DNA from: CAXQZM01 sp965229645 | GTDB lineage: Bacteria; Pseudomonadota; Alphaproteobacteria; UBA7985 | Length of the DNA stretch: 64,000 bases | NCBI GenBank assembly: GCA_965229645.1 | Contig: OZ245893.1 | Span: 3,100,001-3,164,000, forward strand | Direction of reading: 5' to 3' | Shown here: piece by piece, positions 9,534-18,901 of the stretch | How the letters are laid out: each line of letters opens with the position of its first letter | Position numbering within the stretch: position 1 is the first letter of the stretch | The notes under the pieces: generated by a model | Database searches by the model: none | Told to the model about the DNA's origin: nothing | The model's input: only the letters and a program-made list of their open reading frames with translations | Made by a program: the position numbers and the translations under genes

Positions 9534-12500
9534 ATGCAGCACAGGGAACGAACTCAGAACAGGATTGGCACAAGCGTCGTGGCCCGCTGGGCCTCAGTCG
9601 TCGGTTTTACCATGGCGGGGCTGGCGCATGCCGATGCGCCAGCGGGCTGCCGAATTGAGGGGGCCGATTCTGACAGTTTCGTCGGGATGACTTACCCGTG
9701 CGAGGGATTGCTCGTGATCAGCCAAGCAGATTTTGATCGTGTTGGGTCCCAGTATCGCGCTGGGGAGCACAGCGACTACTTGGAGCTGAGGGGGGACGGA
9801 TCGTTCGAGGTCCAAATCCTCGTCGATGGGCAACTCGAGTCCTTCCCAGCAAACCGATGGTACACGGGCAATATCACCAACATGTCCGAGTACTTTAGGG
9901 CGTTTGATCGCGCCAAGAATCCTGTGGAGTTGGGGAACATCGGGGGCTGGGACACCTCAAATGTTACGAACATGCAGGGCATGTTCAAATCTACTAAAGA
10001 ATTCAATCATGACATAAGCGGGTGGGACGTTAGCCAAGTCACCGACACGAGCCACATGTTTTACAATGCCCGAAATTTTAATCAATATCTCGGGAATTGG
10101 GACGTCGGCCAAGTAACAAACATGCAATACATGTTCGCAGGTGCCGACAGATTCAACCAAGACATAGGGTCCTGGGATGTCGGTCAAGTTTTGGACATGC
10201 GCAGCATGTTTTTTTCGACGGAGGATTTCAATAAGCCCATCGGCGGGTGGGACGTGAGTCAGGTCACCGACATGTCTGCTATGTTCTCCCACGCAGAGGC
10301 CTTTGATCAAGACCTAGGCGACTGGGATGTGCGCCAAGTTGTCGACATGAGTTCAATGTTTTACGCCGCAAAATCGTTCAATCAAGATATGGGCGATTGG
10401 GACGTGAGTCAGGTCACCGACATGTCTGTTATGTTCTCCTACACAGGCGCTTTTGATCAAGACCTAGGCGGCTGGGACGTGAGCCAGGTCACCGACATGT
10501 CTGCTATGTTTGCCTACGCAGGCGCCTTTGATCAAGACCTAGGCAACTGGGATGTGCGTCAAGTTGTCGACATGAATGAAATGTTTAAGGAGACAAGTGT
10601 TTTCAACGGGGACTTGAGCGATTGGGATGTGGGGCAGGTTAGAAATTTTTCAACCATGTTTTACGATGCAAAAGCCTTTAATCAAGATATAGGCGACTGG
10701 GACGTTCGCAATGCGGCAAATATGGAACGCATGTTTCAGGGGGCTTCGTCCTTCAATCAAGATTTGTCGGGATGGTCAATCGCGCAGTTTGACAGCAAAC
10801 CCTACTTTTTTGATCTCAACGCCAATCGCGAATGGGTTTCGAACAACAGATACCAACCCTTGTGGGCGGGGGCAGAGTTGCTCCCGCTTCCGAATTTGCA
10901 GGGGGTTTATCCACAAACAGGGGCAGAAGTTTGGTTCAATACGGACTTGTGGCTGACCTTCGATATGCCCGTTAAGCTTGGGGAAGGTCAGATCACCTTA
11001 TACGAAGCCTCCAGCCAGGTTTTCGAGGTTTTGGACGTGAACGATCCAGACCTGGTACGGGTCATAGATTCGCCAGACGGTAACCACGATGACGATGGCG
11101 TCCGCCTGCGGCCATCAAAGACGCTGGAGAACGGAACGTCTTACTATATTACGGTTTCTGAGACGGCGATTGAAAATCGGGTCGCGCAGAACTCCGACCT
11201 CGCTTACTATCCAGGGTTTTCAGGGGACCAGGTATGGAATTTCGCGATCTTGGACCCTGTCGCCTCTAGCTCAACCTCGCGCGTGGATGTCGAGGAAGAT
11301 ACGATCTATGTCGGGGATTCAGCAACCGTTCGTTTTTTGTTGCGGGACGAGGACGATGCGCCCATTCCAGGCGTTGCCGATCAAATTGAGGCAGAGGTGA
11401 GCAACGGGGCCTCGATTTCCGAATTTAGAGAGACCGATACGGGGGTTTACACGGCCCAAGTAGAGGTCGCCGAAAGCGGCACCACAAAGATCGAAGTTGG
11501 CTTCGGCGATATAAGCCTGACGACAAAACTCACGGCGACACCTAGGGGGTCCCCTGGGATTCGAATTTCTGAGCGGCATTTCAAACTTGAAGAAGGCACC
11601 GAGGCGGTGTTCACCGTAGCGCTGGAATCGGCACCGTTCGACGACGTGACGCTGACCCTTGTCCCCAACCAGAGCCAGGTTATCGGCCTGAGCGCTACAG
11701 AGCTGACCTTCACGCCACAAACTTGGAACCTCGCGCAGGAGGTGAGGATCAGCGCGCTCGACGACGATAAGGCCGCCCCAAGCCACGCTCGCGTCGTTGT
11801 GGATATATCGTCTAATGGCAGCGCGGACCCAGATTACGCGGAAGTGGAGAATGGATGGGTCAGCATCATGGTCACCGACGATGAGACAGCGGCGCTAGTC
11901 CTGGATGTGGATAGCCTGCTGATCTATCAGGGTAAGAGCGCCAGCTTCAGCGTTGCTTTGAGCGCGCGGCCTTCAGATCATAAAGTTGAGGTCGAGCTTA
12001 CCCCGCGCGATAGCAACGCCGTGACCCTTGATAAATCCCTCCTGACCTTCGACACCGAGAGTTGGGATCAAGCACAAACCGTGACCCTGACAGCCGCGGT
12101 CGACGACAGCCAGGCAGAACTGGACACGCACATTGATCTTGTGGGCAAAGGGGGCGCGTTTTATGGCGAGACAGCGACATTGGCGCTTACCATCCTGTCG
12201 GTTGACGACGTAGCGCCGAGCGTGACGGCCTTGTCTCCCCCCAATGGGGCTTCGGGCGTGGATGCGACTGGCGCACTGGTCATGACGTTCGACGAGCCCG
12301 TTCAGGCGGGGGCAGGCAACTTCGGGGTCTATGCGACCGAGACGGGGACCCTCCTTACGTCTATCGCCGCTACCGACCGCAGCGTGGCATTCGATAGCGC
12401 CGTCGTCACCATCGCTTTGCCCGACGATACCTTAGACGCGGGGGTCCTCTACAGCGTCACCGTCGACGACCAGGCGATTCAGGATGTGACGGGTGGCCAT

Positions 12501-15500
12501 GCCTTTGCGGGTTTTGAGAGCAAGGATGTTTGGCAGTTCACCACGGGCGGCGACTTGTCCGTGCGCGCGTCGCGTGTCGAGGCGGACCCCAGCGCGGATG
12601 TCCTGCTGACCCAGACGTCCACCGTGCGGGTGACCCTCTACGATGAGGCCGAGACGCTCTTGATCGGGCGCGCCGATCAAATCGCGGGCGTCGCCACCAA
12701 CGGGGCCAGTGTGGGCGCATTCGCGGAGGTTAGCGACGGGGTTTACGAAGCCCTGGTAGCCGCGACGACGGTTGGGACCGTCCAGATCACGGTTTCCGTT
12801 GACGGGGTGACGCTCGACCAAAGCCCGAGCCTAAGCTTTGTCGAGGAGGAAACGCCCGCTGAACCTGAGTCACCCCCCGCCGTGCAAGTATCCGAGACGG
12901 CCTTGGCCCTTGACGAAGGCACCGAGGCGGGCGTCACCGTTGCGCTGGCAACGGCGCCCTACGCCGACGTGAAAGTAACCCTCGTGTCGGACGCTGGTGA
13001 CGTGTTGGACCTGAGCGCCACCGAATTGACCTTCACGCCAAACAATTGGAATCTCGCGCAGGAAGTAAGGATCCAGGCTTTGGACAATGATGCGCTCGGT
13101 TCGAGCGCCGAAACCGCGACCCTAAGTCTCTCGCTGATCGACAGTGTCGACCGCGATTATGCGGGACTGAACGATTATACAATCGGCGTTACGGTCTACG
13201 ACGACGAGGCTGCGGCGCTCGTTCTTGATGTGGACAGCGTTCGGATGCAGCAGGGCCATAGCAAGACCGTCAGCGTCGCCTTGAGTGCGCAGCCTTCGGA
13301 TGCGGTCGAGATTGCGCTCAGCCCGCGCGATAGCGCCGCCCTGACCCTCGATAAGACCGTCCTGACTTTCCAACCTACAGCGTGGGATCAGGCCCAAGTT
13401 GTGACCCTGACCGCCGCTGCTGGCAACAGCGACGTGCTTGTGGAAACGCACCTTGATCTCGAGGCCACAGGACCCGTTTTTTGGGACTTGAACACAGCGG
13501 TACCCGTCACCATCGTCACGGATGATGCGGCTGCGCCAACCTTGTTGGAACTGTTTCCCCCCAACGGCGCGACGGGCGTAGATCCCAACGGCGAACTGGT
13601 CATGACCTTCGATGAACCGGTTGAGGCGGGGGCAGGGGAGTTTCGGATTTATCGAACCCATGTCGGGGGCTTTGTTACGTCCCTGGCGGCCACCGACAGC
13701 GCCGTGGAATTCGACGGCGCGGTTGTTACCCTCAGGTTGCCCGAAGGGGCGCTATATGCGGGCGCGCTCTACAATATTACCGTTGGCAGCAATGCGATCC
13801 AGGATGTGACCGCTGGCAACAGCTTTGCGGGCTTTGACGACAGGGACGATTGGCAAATCTACACGGGCGGTGGCGTTTCTGCGCACGATTCAACCCTGCA
13901 GGCGTCTTCAAGCATCGATGTGCCGCTGACCCAGACCCCGACCCTGCGAGTAAGCCTCTACGATACGGCCGAAACCCCCTTGATCGGGCGCGCCGATCAA
14001 ATCGCGGCAACTGTTAGCGATGGTGGCAGTGTTGGCACTTTCGTCGAAGTCAGTGACGGGGTCTACGAAGCGCCAGTGACCGCGACGACGGTTGGAACCG
14101 TCCAGGTCACGGTTTCGGTTGATGGGGTGAGGCTCGACCAAAGCCTTAGCCTTAGCTTCATCGAGGACGAGGAAGCCTCCGCCGAGTCCGAGTCAAACCT
14201 CGACGACGGGGCGGAACCCGAGGCAGGCGCAGACGAGAATGCGGGGTCCGAAGCGGGTACGGACGAGAGCGGGCAGTTAGAGGACACTTTGGACGCCAGC
14301 GCCGAGGATACGGTGGCGCCGACCCTGACCTTGAGCACGACGGCCCCCGCGGCGGGCGTTTCTGGACTCTTCAGCGTCACCGCAGCCTTCTCAGAAGTCG
14401 TGGACGGTCTCGCGATGGGCCAGATCGAGGTTAGCCATGGCGCGGTTGAAGAAGGTAGCCTTACGAGCGCCGATGCTCAGACCTTCACCTTTTCCGTGAC
14501 GCCCGACGGCGGCGGCCATGTAACCTTGGTTGTTTTGAGCGGCGCTGCGCACGACAGCGCGGGCAATCAGAACCTGGAGTCCGACCGTCTAACGGTATTC
14601 TATCTTGCCGAAGAGGCCGACACAGCCGAAGCCGAGGACACGGGCGCGCTGGTTTCCTCCATGGCGACCAGTGGGGTCATGGGCACCCAGATGGGCAATG
14701 CCATCAACGATGCGGTTGCGGGCGGGATCGGCGGCGGTTCAGGGTCCCTCGGCGCTGTGGCGGGCGGGTCTTACGACGGGTCGCAGGGCAGCTACGACCC
14801 CGAAGCCTACAATCGGTTGCATGTCCTGTCGGCGCGGCAGAGCGATACGGGTTTTACCTTGGTCGATTGGTTCTCGGTCGGTCTTTCGCAAGCCTCGCTC
14901 GACGCCGAACTCGCGGGCGACGGCAGCTTTGCTTACGCGCTGATCGGCAAGGAATTGACCAAAACCAGAGGGGGCGTCAGCGGCGTGCTGTACGGCGCGG
15001 AGACCTCCAGTTGGGACTATGAGGACGAGACCGATGTGGACCGCACGGGCTTTTCCGTTGGATACTACACAGCGCGGCAAAGCGGCGGGCTGACCTTTAG
15101 CGGTTCGGCGATCTGGACCCTATCGCTCAATGACTTTGTCAGCAACAGTGGGGCGACGGGCGATGCGCAGTCAAGCCGTTGGATTTTCAAAGGCGGAGTT
15201 AGTGGTGAGCGGGCCATGGGCCGACGCGGGGCGAAGTTGAAACCCTATATGGACCTCATGTACGCGACGGAAACCTTGGGGGCCTTCGACTTCTCCGACG
15301 GTACATCTTCGCAGGAAAGCACGGCGAACCTCGGTCGCTTGGGCCTGGGCCTGGAATACGCCACCGCGCCGAGCGCATCGGGCAGCCGCCTGCTCGTCCG
15401 CGGGGAATTGAGCCAAGTCTTTGGGTCCGACGACATCACTTTGAGCGATGGGACGGTCTATAGCCCCAATGAAGATGCGGTCGGTTCGGTTACCTTCGGT

Positions 15501-15617
15501 TGGCTAACCCGCCCAGGAACCGACACGACCGCGCAAATCGAACTGACCTTCGGCGAGTTGGGCAACGACGAGGCCGAAGAAGTCCGCCTCGACGGTACCG
15601 TAGACCGGAAGTTCTAA
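9534..15617 (+). CDS. Giant BspA-repeat / Calx-beta surface protein with C-terminal barrel-like domain (copy 2)
   Basis: A predicted 2,027-residue protein. I start it at ATG 9534, which gives a signal peptide (MQHRERT... to AHA at 33) and has AGGGTAGG upstream; an in-frame ATG at 9342 would put coding sequence in the end of a MITE. The cap motif has Cys in AGCRIE and YPCEG. At least eleven 25-residue BspA-type repeats follow (about 137-422), several nearly identical (WDVSQVTDMSAMF). Then come three rounds of SbsA-like Ig plus invasin-like Ig, interleaved with two pairs of Calx-beta-like units carrying FTP..WNLAQEV signatures. An acidic Glu/Asp-rich linker (about 1546-1590), one further Ig-like unit and the 326-residue barrel-like domain (1701-2027, ending DRKF) complete it. 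It is likely an outer-membrane-anchored adhesin; that role is inferred from architecture. Confidence 0.84.
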   Translation: MQHRERTQNRIGTSVVARWASVVGFTMAGLAHADAPAGCRIEGADSDSFVGMTYPCEGLLVISQADFDRVGSQYRAGEHSDYLELRGDGSFEVQILVDGQLESFPANRWYTGNITNMSEYFRAFDRAKNPVELGNIGGWDTSNVTNMQGMFKSTKEFNHDISGWDVSQVTDTSHMFYNARNFNQYLGNWDVGQVTNMQYMFAGADRFNQDIGSWDVGQVLDMRSMFFSTEDFNKPIGGWDVSQVTDMSAMFSHAEAFDQDLGDWDVRQVVDMSSMFYAAKSFNQDMGDWDVSQVTDMSVMFSYTGAFDQDLGGWDVSQVTDMSAMFAYAGAFDQDLGNWDVRQVVDMNEMFKETSVFNGDLSDWDVGQVRNFSTMFYDAKAFNQDIGDWDVRNAANMERMFQGASSFNQDLSGWSIAQFDSKPYFFDLNANREWVSNNRYQPLWAGAELLPLPNLQGVYPQTGAEVWFNTDLWLTFDMPVKLGEGQITLYEASSQVFEVLDVNDPDLVRVIDSPDGNHDDDGVRLRPSKTLENGTSYYITVSETAIENRVAQNSDLAYYPGFSGDQVWNFAILDPVASSSTSRVDVEEDTIYVGDSATVRFLLRDEDDAPIPGVADQIEAEVSNGASISEFRETDTGVYTAQVEVAESGTTKIEVGFGDISLTTKLTATPRGSPGIRISERHFKLEEGTEAVFTVALESAPFDDVTLTLVPNQSQVIGLSATELTFTPQTWNLAQEVRISALDDDKAAPSHARVVVDISSNGSADPDYAEVENGWVSIMVTDDETAALVLDVDSLLIYQGKSASFSVALSARPSDHKVEVELTPRDSNAVTLDKSLLTFDTESWDQAQTVTLTAAVDDSQAELDTHIDLVGKGGAFYGETATLALTILSVDDVAPSVTALSPPNGASGVDATGALVMTFDEPVQAGAGNFGVYATETGTLLTSIAATDRSVAFDSAVVTIALPDDTLDAGVLYSVTVDDQAIQDVTGGHAFAGFESKDVWQFTTGGDLSVRASRVEADPSADVLLTQTSTVRVTLYDEAETLLIGRADQIAGVATNGASVGAFAEVSDGVYEALVAATTVGTVQITVSVDGVTLDQSPSLSFVEEETPAEPESPPAVQVSETALALDEGTEAGVTVALATAPYADVKVTLVSDAGDVLDLSATELTFTPNNWNLAQEVRIQALDNDALGSSAETATLSLSLIDSVDRDYAGLNDYTIGVTVYDDEAAALVLDVDSVRMQQGHSKTVSVALSAQPSDAVEIALSPRDSAALTLDKTVLTFQPTAWDQAQVVTLTAAAGNSDVLVETHLDLEATGPVFWDLNTAVPVTIVTDDAAAPTLLELFPPNGATGVDPNGELVMTFDEPVEAGAGEFRIYRTHVGGFVTSLAATDSAVEFDGAVVTLRLPEGALYAGALYNITVGSNAIQDVTAGNSFAGFDDRDDWQIYTGGGVSAHDSTLQASSSIDVPLTQTPTLRVSLYDTAETPLIGRADQIAATVSDGGSVGTFVEVSDGVYEAPVTATTVGTVQVTVSVDGVRLDQSLSLSFIEDEEASAESESNLDDGAEPEAGADENAGSEAGTDESGQLEDTLDASAEDTVAPTLTLSTTAPAAGVSGLFSVTAAFSEVVDGLAMGQIEVSHGAVEEGSLTSADAQTFTFSVTPDGGGHVTLVVLSGAAHDSAGNQNLESDRLTVFYLAEEADTAEAEDTGALVSSMATSGVMGTQMGNAINDAVAGGIGGGSGSLGAVAGGSYDGSQGSYDPEAYNRLHVLSARQSDTGFTLVDWFSVGLSQASLDAELAGDGSFAYALIGKELTKTRGGVSGVLYGAETSSWDYEDETDVDRTGFSVGYYTARQSGGLTFSGSAIWTLSLNDFVSNSGATGDAQSSRWIFKGGVSGERAMGRRGAKLKPYMDLMYATETLGAFDFSDGTSSQESTANLGRLGLGLEYATAPSASGSRLLVRGELSQVFGSDDITLSDGTVYSPNEDAVGSVTFGWLTRPGTDTTAQIELTFGELGNDEAEEVRLDGTVDRKF
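14637..15617 (+). repeat. 981-bp C-terminal barrel cassette, copy A
   Basis: From GACACGGGCGCGCTGG to the stop codon, this segment is nearly identical at the nucleotide level to 26648-27628 and 35667-36647, and all three are exactly 981 bp. The encoded domain begins with an amphipathic helix (ALVSSMATSGVMGTQM) that could sit in a barrel pore. Most differences I can see are single bases. Confidence 0.85.
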
Positions 15618-15681
15618 AGCGGGGTGGTCTGCGATTTGCCCATCCCTTAAAGAACTCAGCGCGCCTAGTCCTTCGAATCTC

Positions 15682-16341
15682 TCAAACTGACGGGTACAAT
15701 TTTCTGAGTTTCACGCGCGCGTCTTCGTTTGTAAATTGCCAGTTTGCGATTGCGACTTGTTGATTTCGTTGTGTCTCCCAGGCTTTGATATCGGATGCCA
15801 GTTCGTCTTGAGATTCGATGCGCTCCTTAAGGCATTGGCGCGAGAGGACGGACAGCTCTGCCTCTGCCATGTTCAGCCAGGAGCCGTGTTTTGGGGTAAA
15901 AACCCACTCGAAGCGATCGGCGATGCGGCGGGTTTTTTCCGGCGGGAAGGCTGCATATAAGGACGCTGTGGCGTGTGTGTTGAGGTTGTCTTGGACGAGC
16001 ACGATCTTCTCAGCGTCCGCAAAATGCCTATCGCTGAGATCTTCTAGGAAATGGGCATAATCGGCTCTAGCACGACGGGCGGTAACCTTGAGGTGACGTT
16101 TCCCTTCCAGGGGCGCAAACGCCATAAAAATGTTCGCGGTGCCAGCGCGCCTGTACTCATAATCATGGCGTGCTGTGCGACCGGGAGCCATGGGAATGGG
16201 CAGGCGTGTTTCACTTACCAATTGCTTGGCCGCCTCATCCAAGCAGATCAGCGGTCGTTTGGGATCTCGTGGGCGCTGATAGACCGCCAAAACATGCTCC
16301 ATCGCCGCTACAAAGGCTGCGTTCTCCTTGGGTGGGATCAC
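15682..16341 (-). CDS. IS630-family transposase, catalytic half (ORFB, DDE_3 domain)
   Basis: The 219-residue frame carries the RNase H-like DDE domain of IS630 / Tc1-mariner transposases. The catalytic Asp is in ICLDEA (about residue 34), the second Asp in LVQDNLNTH (about 118) and the Glu in SWLNMAEAELS (about 160). The annotated GTG start overlaps the stop of ORFA as GTGA. The natural product is more likely an ORFA-ORFB fusion made by frameshifting, since translation upstream of the GTG in this frame continues the family sequence (KKNELKPH...YWV). All catalytic residues are present, so the element may be active. Confidence 0.88.
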   Translation of the reverse strand: MIPPKENAAFVAAMEHVLAVYQRPRDPKRPLICLDEAAKQLVSETRLPIPMAPGRTARHDYEYRRAGTANIFMAFAPLEGKRHLKVTARRARADYAHFLEDLSDRHFADAEKIVLVQDNLNTHATASLYAAFPPEKTRRIADRFEWVFTPKHGSWLNMAEAELSVLSRQCLKERIESQDELASDIKAWETQRNQQVAIANWQFTNEDARVKLRKLYPSV

Positions 16342-16817
16342 CCAGTAGCGGCTGCGGTGAGGCTTAAGTTCGTTTTTTTTAATGTCCTACCCACGGTGTT
16401 GAAATGAACGCTGTCAACAATTTCAAGCTCGACGACCCTTTGGGCTAACAAACGGGTCGTCCAACGCGCGTAGCCCTCAGGGGGTTGCGAGCAGGCCAAC
16501 GCGATCAGCTTGGCTTCAGCTTCCCCGTCAAATACCCGCTGCACTGCAGGATGCACCCGCTGCTTACGAGCAAGCGCGGCTTCAAGGCCCTTCAACACGA
16601 AGGTTTCACGAACCCGAGCAACTGTCGAGGATGAAGTCTCAAGGCTTTCACAAATTCTTTGGTCCGTCCAACCCTCTCCTTGAGGACCTGTGTCAGCTTT
16701 GAGTAAAATCCGCGCCTTCAAGTTTGCCCGCGCGGACAAACGCCCCTTGCTGATCTTCGATAAAAGTGTCTCGCGTTCCTCAGTAGTCAGATCAACCACA
16801 TATTTCTTATTTGCCAT
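16338..16817 (-). CDS. IS630-family transposase, DNA-binding half (ORFA)
   Basis: A 159-residue protein that starts MANKKYVVDLT and matches the N-terminal helix-turn-helix region of IS630 transposases. WTDQRICESLETSSSTVARV is the recognition-helix region, and HFNTVGRTLKK marks the end of the winged-helix part. The last ~15 residues (TNLSLTAAATG) do not resemble the family and lie after an A8 run, which is where the frame is expected to shift into ORFB. It lies on the strand opposite to the surrounding giant genes. Confidence 0.85.
   Translation of the reverse strand: MANKKYVVDLTTEERETLLSKISKGRLSARANLKARILLKADTGPQGEGWTDQRICESLETSSSTVARVRETFVLKGLEAALARKQRVHPAVQRVFDGEAEAKLIALACSQPPEGYARWTTRLLAQRVVELEIVDSVHFNTVGRTLKKTNLSLTAAATG
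16373..16380 (-). other. A8 slippery run for ORFA-ORFB frameshifting
   Basis: The minus strand reads TTAAAAAAAACGAACTT across the point where ORFA similarity stops. Moving back one base on the eight A residues changes KKTNLSL into KKNELKPH and joins ORFA to ORFB without a stop. Slippage on A runs is an established expression mechanism in IS630 elements; use here is inferred. Confidence 0.65.
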
Positions 16818-17010
16818 GTCACTGGCTCCCTGTTGTTGTTAAGGGGCACAGCGAATCAAAAAAACGAACCCTACGCAACCCCCCAATTTAGAGGGTGAGG
16901 AGGACTAGTTTCAGCCTTCTCTAGGGCATGAACGCAGCAGGTGATGGATTTTGGGACGTCGTTTCGTCTCGCTCAGAATGACGTTTTTCTTTTGACCGTG
17001 TTGAAGCCTT

Positions 17011-17126
17011 ATACCAACGGAAGTATTCAATGACCTATGGGCCGTCTGCGTTCGAGGGCCGAGACTCAATTCATATGGCAAGCAAACTGCAATCGGACAA
17101 CGGTCATTCAATCTTTCCGCTGGTAT
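17011..17126 (+). repeat. MITE-B copy 1 (116 bp)
   Basis: The element starts ATACCAACGGAAG and ends CTTTCCGCTGGTAT, giving imperfect terminal inverted repeats of about 12 bp. It is almost identical, in the same orientation and with the same length, to 41895-42010. No coding capacity is evident. It shares its outermost bases with MITE-A, suggesting mobilisation by the same transposase. Confidence 0.8.
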
Positions 17127-17192
17127 TAGTTGGTTACATTGCGCGCTTTGCGACGCCCAGGAAAAGGGCGGGCCTGAGGCCTTAATTCAGTA

Positions 17193-17388
17193 ATACCAAC
17201 GGCCAAAAAAGTTGACACTTTTTTGGCCGTTTTGTGTCTCACGGCAGAAACGCTAAGCGTTTCGCCTCCGACGGGGCCTTCGCTTTACCCCGAGGCGCTT
17301 TCGCGCTATCCTCGGGGCCGCTGCGGGGGCCGCAGTCGCGGCCCTTATACCAGCGAACATAAGAGTCGTTCTCAACTGCCGCTGGTAT
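17193..17388 (+). repeat. MITE-A copy 2 (196 bp)
   Basis: This short form lacks the 47/48-bp tandem unit. Its left arm holds a perfect 15-bp stem (AACGGCCAAAAAAGT) with a TGAC loop at 17198-17231, followed by GAAACGCT/AGCGTTTC, CCCCGAGG/CCTCGGGG-type and GGGCCGC/GCGGCCC stems. It ends GCCGCTGGTAT, and the IS110 transposase stop is only 43 bp away. Confidence 0.8.
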
Positions 17389-17431
17389 AAGCCCCCACCC
17401 CGCGCCGCGTCATCTACCGAGTAAGCGCATT

Positions 17432-18403
17432 TTATTTTTGCGCCTCCATCACAACTATCTTGCATTTTGCGTTGATGTGTTCAGCGAGCTTCCTGGCGAC
17501 CGCAATCAGGGCGACCATAGGCTTCTTACCGTTGGCTCTGAGGCGTTCATACTGCTCCTTGGTGACCCCCGTCCTTGAGGCGGCTAAGGCAGCCATGAAG
17601 AGGGCTTGTCGAGGGACAGATCGACCCTTTCCAGTTTTTTGATATCCCGCTCGGTTGCCACTTTGGTTGGCATAAGGAACCAACCCGACGAGGGCTGACA
17701 CCTGCTTTCGGTTGATCGTTCCCAGCTCTGGGACAAGGGCTACCATGACCAAAGCACTAACAGGACCAACCCCATGGCAGCTGGTGGCAGCATCGTATTT
17801 TGCCTTCAAGGTGGGGCAAGATTTAATTAAAGCTCTAGCGGCTTCCTCAACCTCTTTGATCCGAACCTTGATCGATTTTAGTGACTGGCTAAGGTGCTTC
17901 TTCTGCAGCGAAGTAATCGCGATACACTGGGCACGGTTTTTCAATCTTGTTTGCTCTTTGACAAGGTCTCCACGATAGGTTACCAAAGTCTTGAGCTCAA
18001 CTTGCAATGCGCTCAAGGGTATGTAACGTCTAAGCTGGTTCTTGCGTTCACGCCCATAGAGGGCCAAGGCAAAGGCATCCAAGGGATCGGTCTTGGCCTG
18101 GTTGAGCGACCTGGCGAAGGCAGATGCTTTTCGAGTGTCGGCGCGATGGAGATACCAGTTCGCTTCATGCAATGTTTCGGCGAGTAGGATCTCATATCCA
18201 CCTGTTGGTTCGAAAACACACATGGATATTTGGCCGAGATTTTCGACCTCTTTGAGGAGTTTCTTAAGTCCCGTTTTGGAGTTGAGAACCTTGAAAGACT
18301 TTAAGGGTCTATCACTGTCCTTATCCAAGATAGAGACGGCGATGTCAGCCTTTGAGACATCGCATCCAACAAAGATGTTGTTCGGGTGGTGAGTTTGTGT
18401 CAT
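17432..18403 (-). CDS. IS110-family transposase
   Basis: A 323-residue IS110-type recombinase. The N-terminal DEDD RuvC-like domain shows VGCDVSKADIAV (first Asp), FEPTGGYE (Glu) and KTDPLDAFALA (Asp residues). The C-terminal Transposase_20 domain shows CHGVGPVSALVMVA, SALVGLVPYANQSG with the candidate catalytic Ser, and RQALFMAALAA. Length is in the usual 300-400 range with no internal stop, so it looks intact. The ATG at 18403 has a good GGAGG Shine-Dalgarno on the minus strand. Elements of this family insert by a DEDD/serine mechanism guided by a bridge RNA encoded at one non-coding end. It lies opposite to the flanking giant genes. Confidence 0.9.
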   Translation of the reverse strand: MTQTHHPNNIFVGCDVSKADIAVSILDKDSDRPLKSFKVLNSKTGLKKLLKEVENLGQISMCVFEPTGGYEILLAETLHEANWYLHRADTRKASAFARSLNQAKTDPLDAFALALYGRERKNQLRRYIPLSALQVELKTLVTYRGDLVKEQTRLKNRAQCIAITSLQKKHLSQSLKSIKVRIKEVEEAARALIKSCPTLKAKYDAATSCHGVGPVSALVMVALVPELGTINRKQVSALVGLVPYANQSGNRAGYQKTGKGRSVPRQALFMAALAASRTGVTKEQYERLRANGKKPMVALIAVARKLAEHINAKCKIVVMEAQK

Positions 18404-18566
18404 ATCAGACCTCCATATAGTAAGCGAGTAGCACTTGATTGTCTTCAGGCGTGGGCTCTAAAGTCCCCGTCCTATTCTACCGATCGTGCTATGAGCCTGG
18501 ACCAAGGCGACTCAGATGACGATAGGCGCTCAAAGGCCTGCATTCTGCACAGTCAACCTGGCCCAC

Positions 18567-18601
18567 GTCGATTTGGACCCCCGATCGGGGTCCAAATCGA
18601 C
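18567..18601. repeat. Perfect inverted repeat, 15-bp arms
   Basis: GTCGATTTGGACCCC, a 5-base CGATC spacer and GGGGTCCAAATCGAC form a perfect stem-loop. No T-run follows on either strand, so it is not a standard intrinsic terminator. It lies in the non-coding end of the IS110 element, or just outside it. Confidence 0.85.
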
Positions 18602-18639
18602 AAGCTCAGAGCCTCCCTATACACGAAATTAAACAGACA

Positions 18640-18661
18640 ATCCTGCGCTCAGTCGCAGGAT
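18640..18661. repeat. Perfect inverted repeat, 8-bp arms
   Basis: ATCCTGCG, a 6-base CTCAGT loop and CGCAGGAT form a compact hairpin about 40 bp from the larger one. Together they may be part of the IS110 non-coding RNA or end structure. Confidence 0.7.
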
Positions 18662-18901
18662 CCAGCACGGGTCGGCGGCAGGAGGTCCAGACGGCACCAG
18701 CTATGTGCCGTGCGAAACGATGCCCAACAGGCGCTCCCCAGCGCATACAAGGGTTACACCAGCGGCGGTAGCTTTTGACTCGTGAAATGCATGGAGACCT
18801 GGAACTTTTCCGCCAATGATAAGCAGCGTATCACGTCAATCACACAAAGAAATTGAATGGTGTCAACTGATCCCGCCGTTGGTATAAGTATTTTTCTCTT
18901 T

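Larger units (their letters stand above)
15663..16876 (-). mobile_element. IS630-family insertion sequence (ends approximate)
   Basis: The element is defined by two overlapping transposase frames on the minus strand. Its ends are uncertain: a weak inverted match between GCCTAGTCCTTCG near 15663 and CGAACCCTACGC near 16865 (read in complement) is the best candidate pair I can see. IS630 elements normally insert at TA; I could not fix the duplicated TA. It lies in the gap between two giant surface-protein genes, next to further mobile sequence. Confidence 0.55.
18404..18661 (-). ncRNA. Candidate IS110 bridge-RNA region (5' non-coding end)
   Basis: The DNA directly upstream of the transposase start has no plausible gene but has strong inverted repeats at 18567-18601 and 18640-18661, plus shorter pairings nearer the ATG. 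In the IS110 group the bridge RNA is transcribed from the non-coding end upstream of the transposase, on the same strand. Position and structure fit; the target- and donor-binding loops could not be assigned by eye, so the boundaries are only a search interval. Confidence 0.35.

Noticed and set aside
18567..18601. Intrinsic terminator
   Set aside because: The stem is perfect but no T-run follows on either strand.
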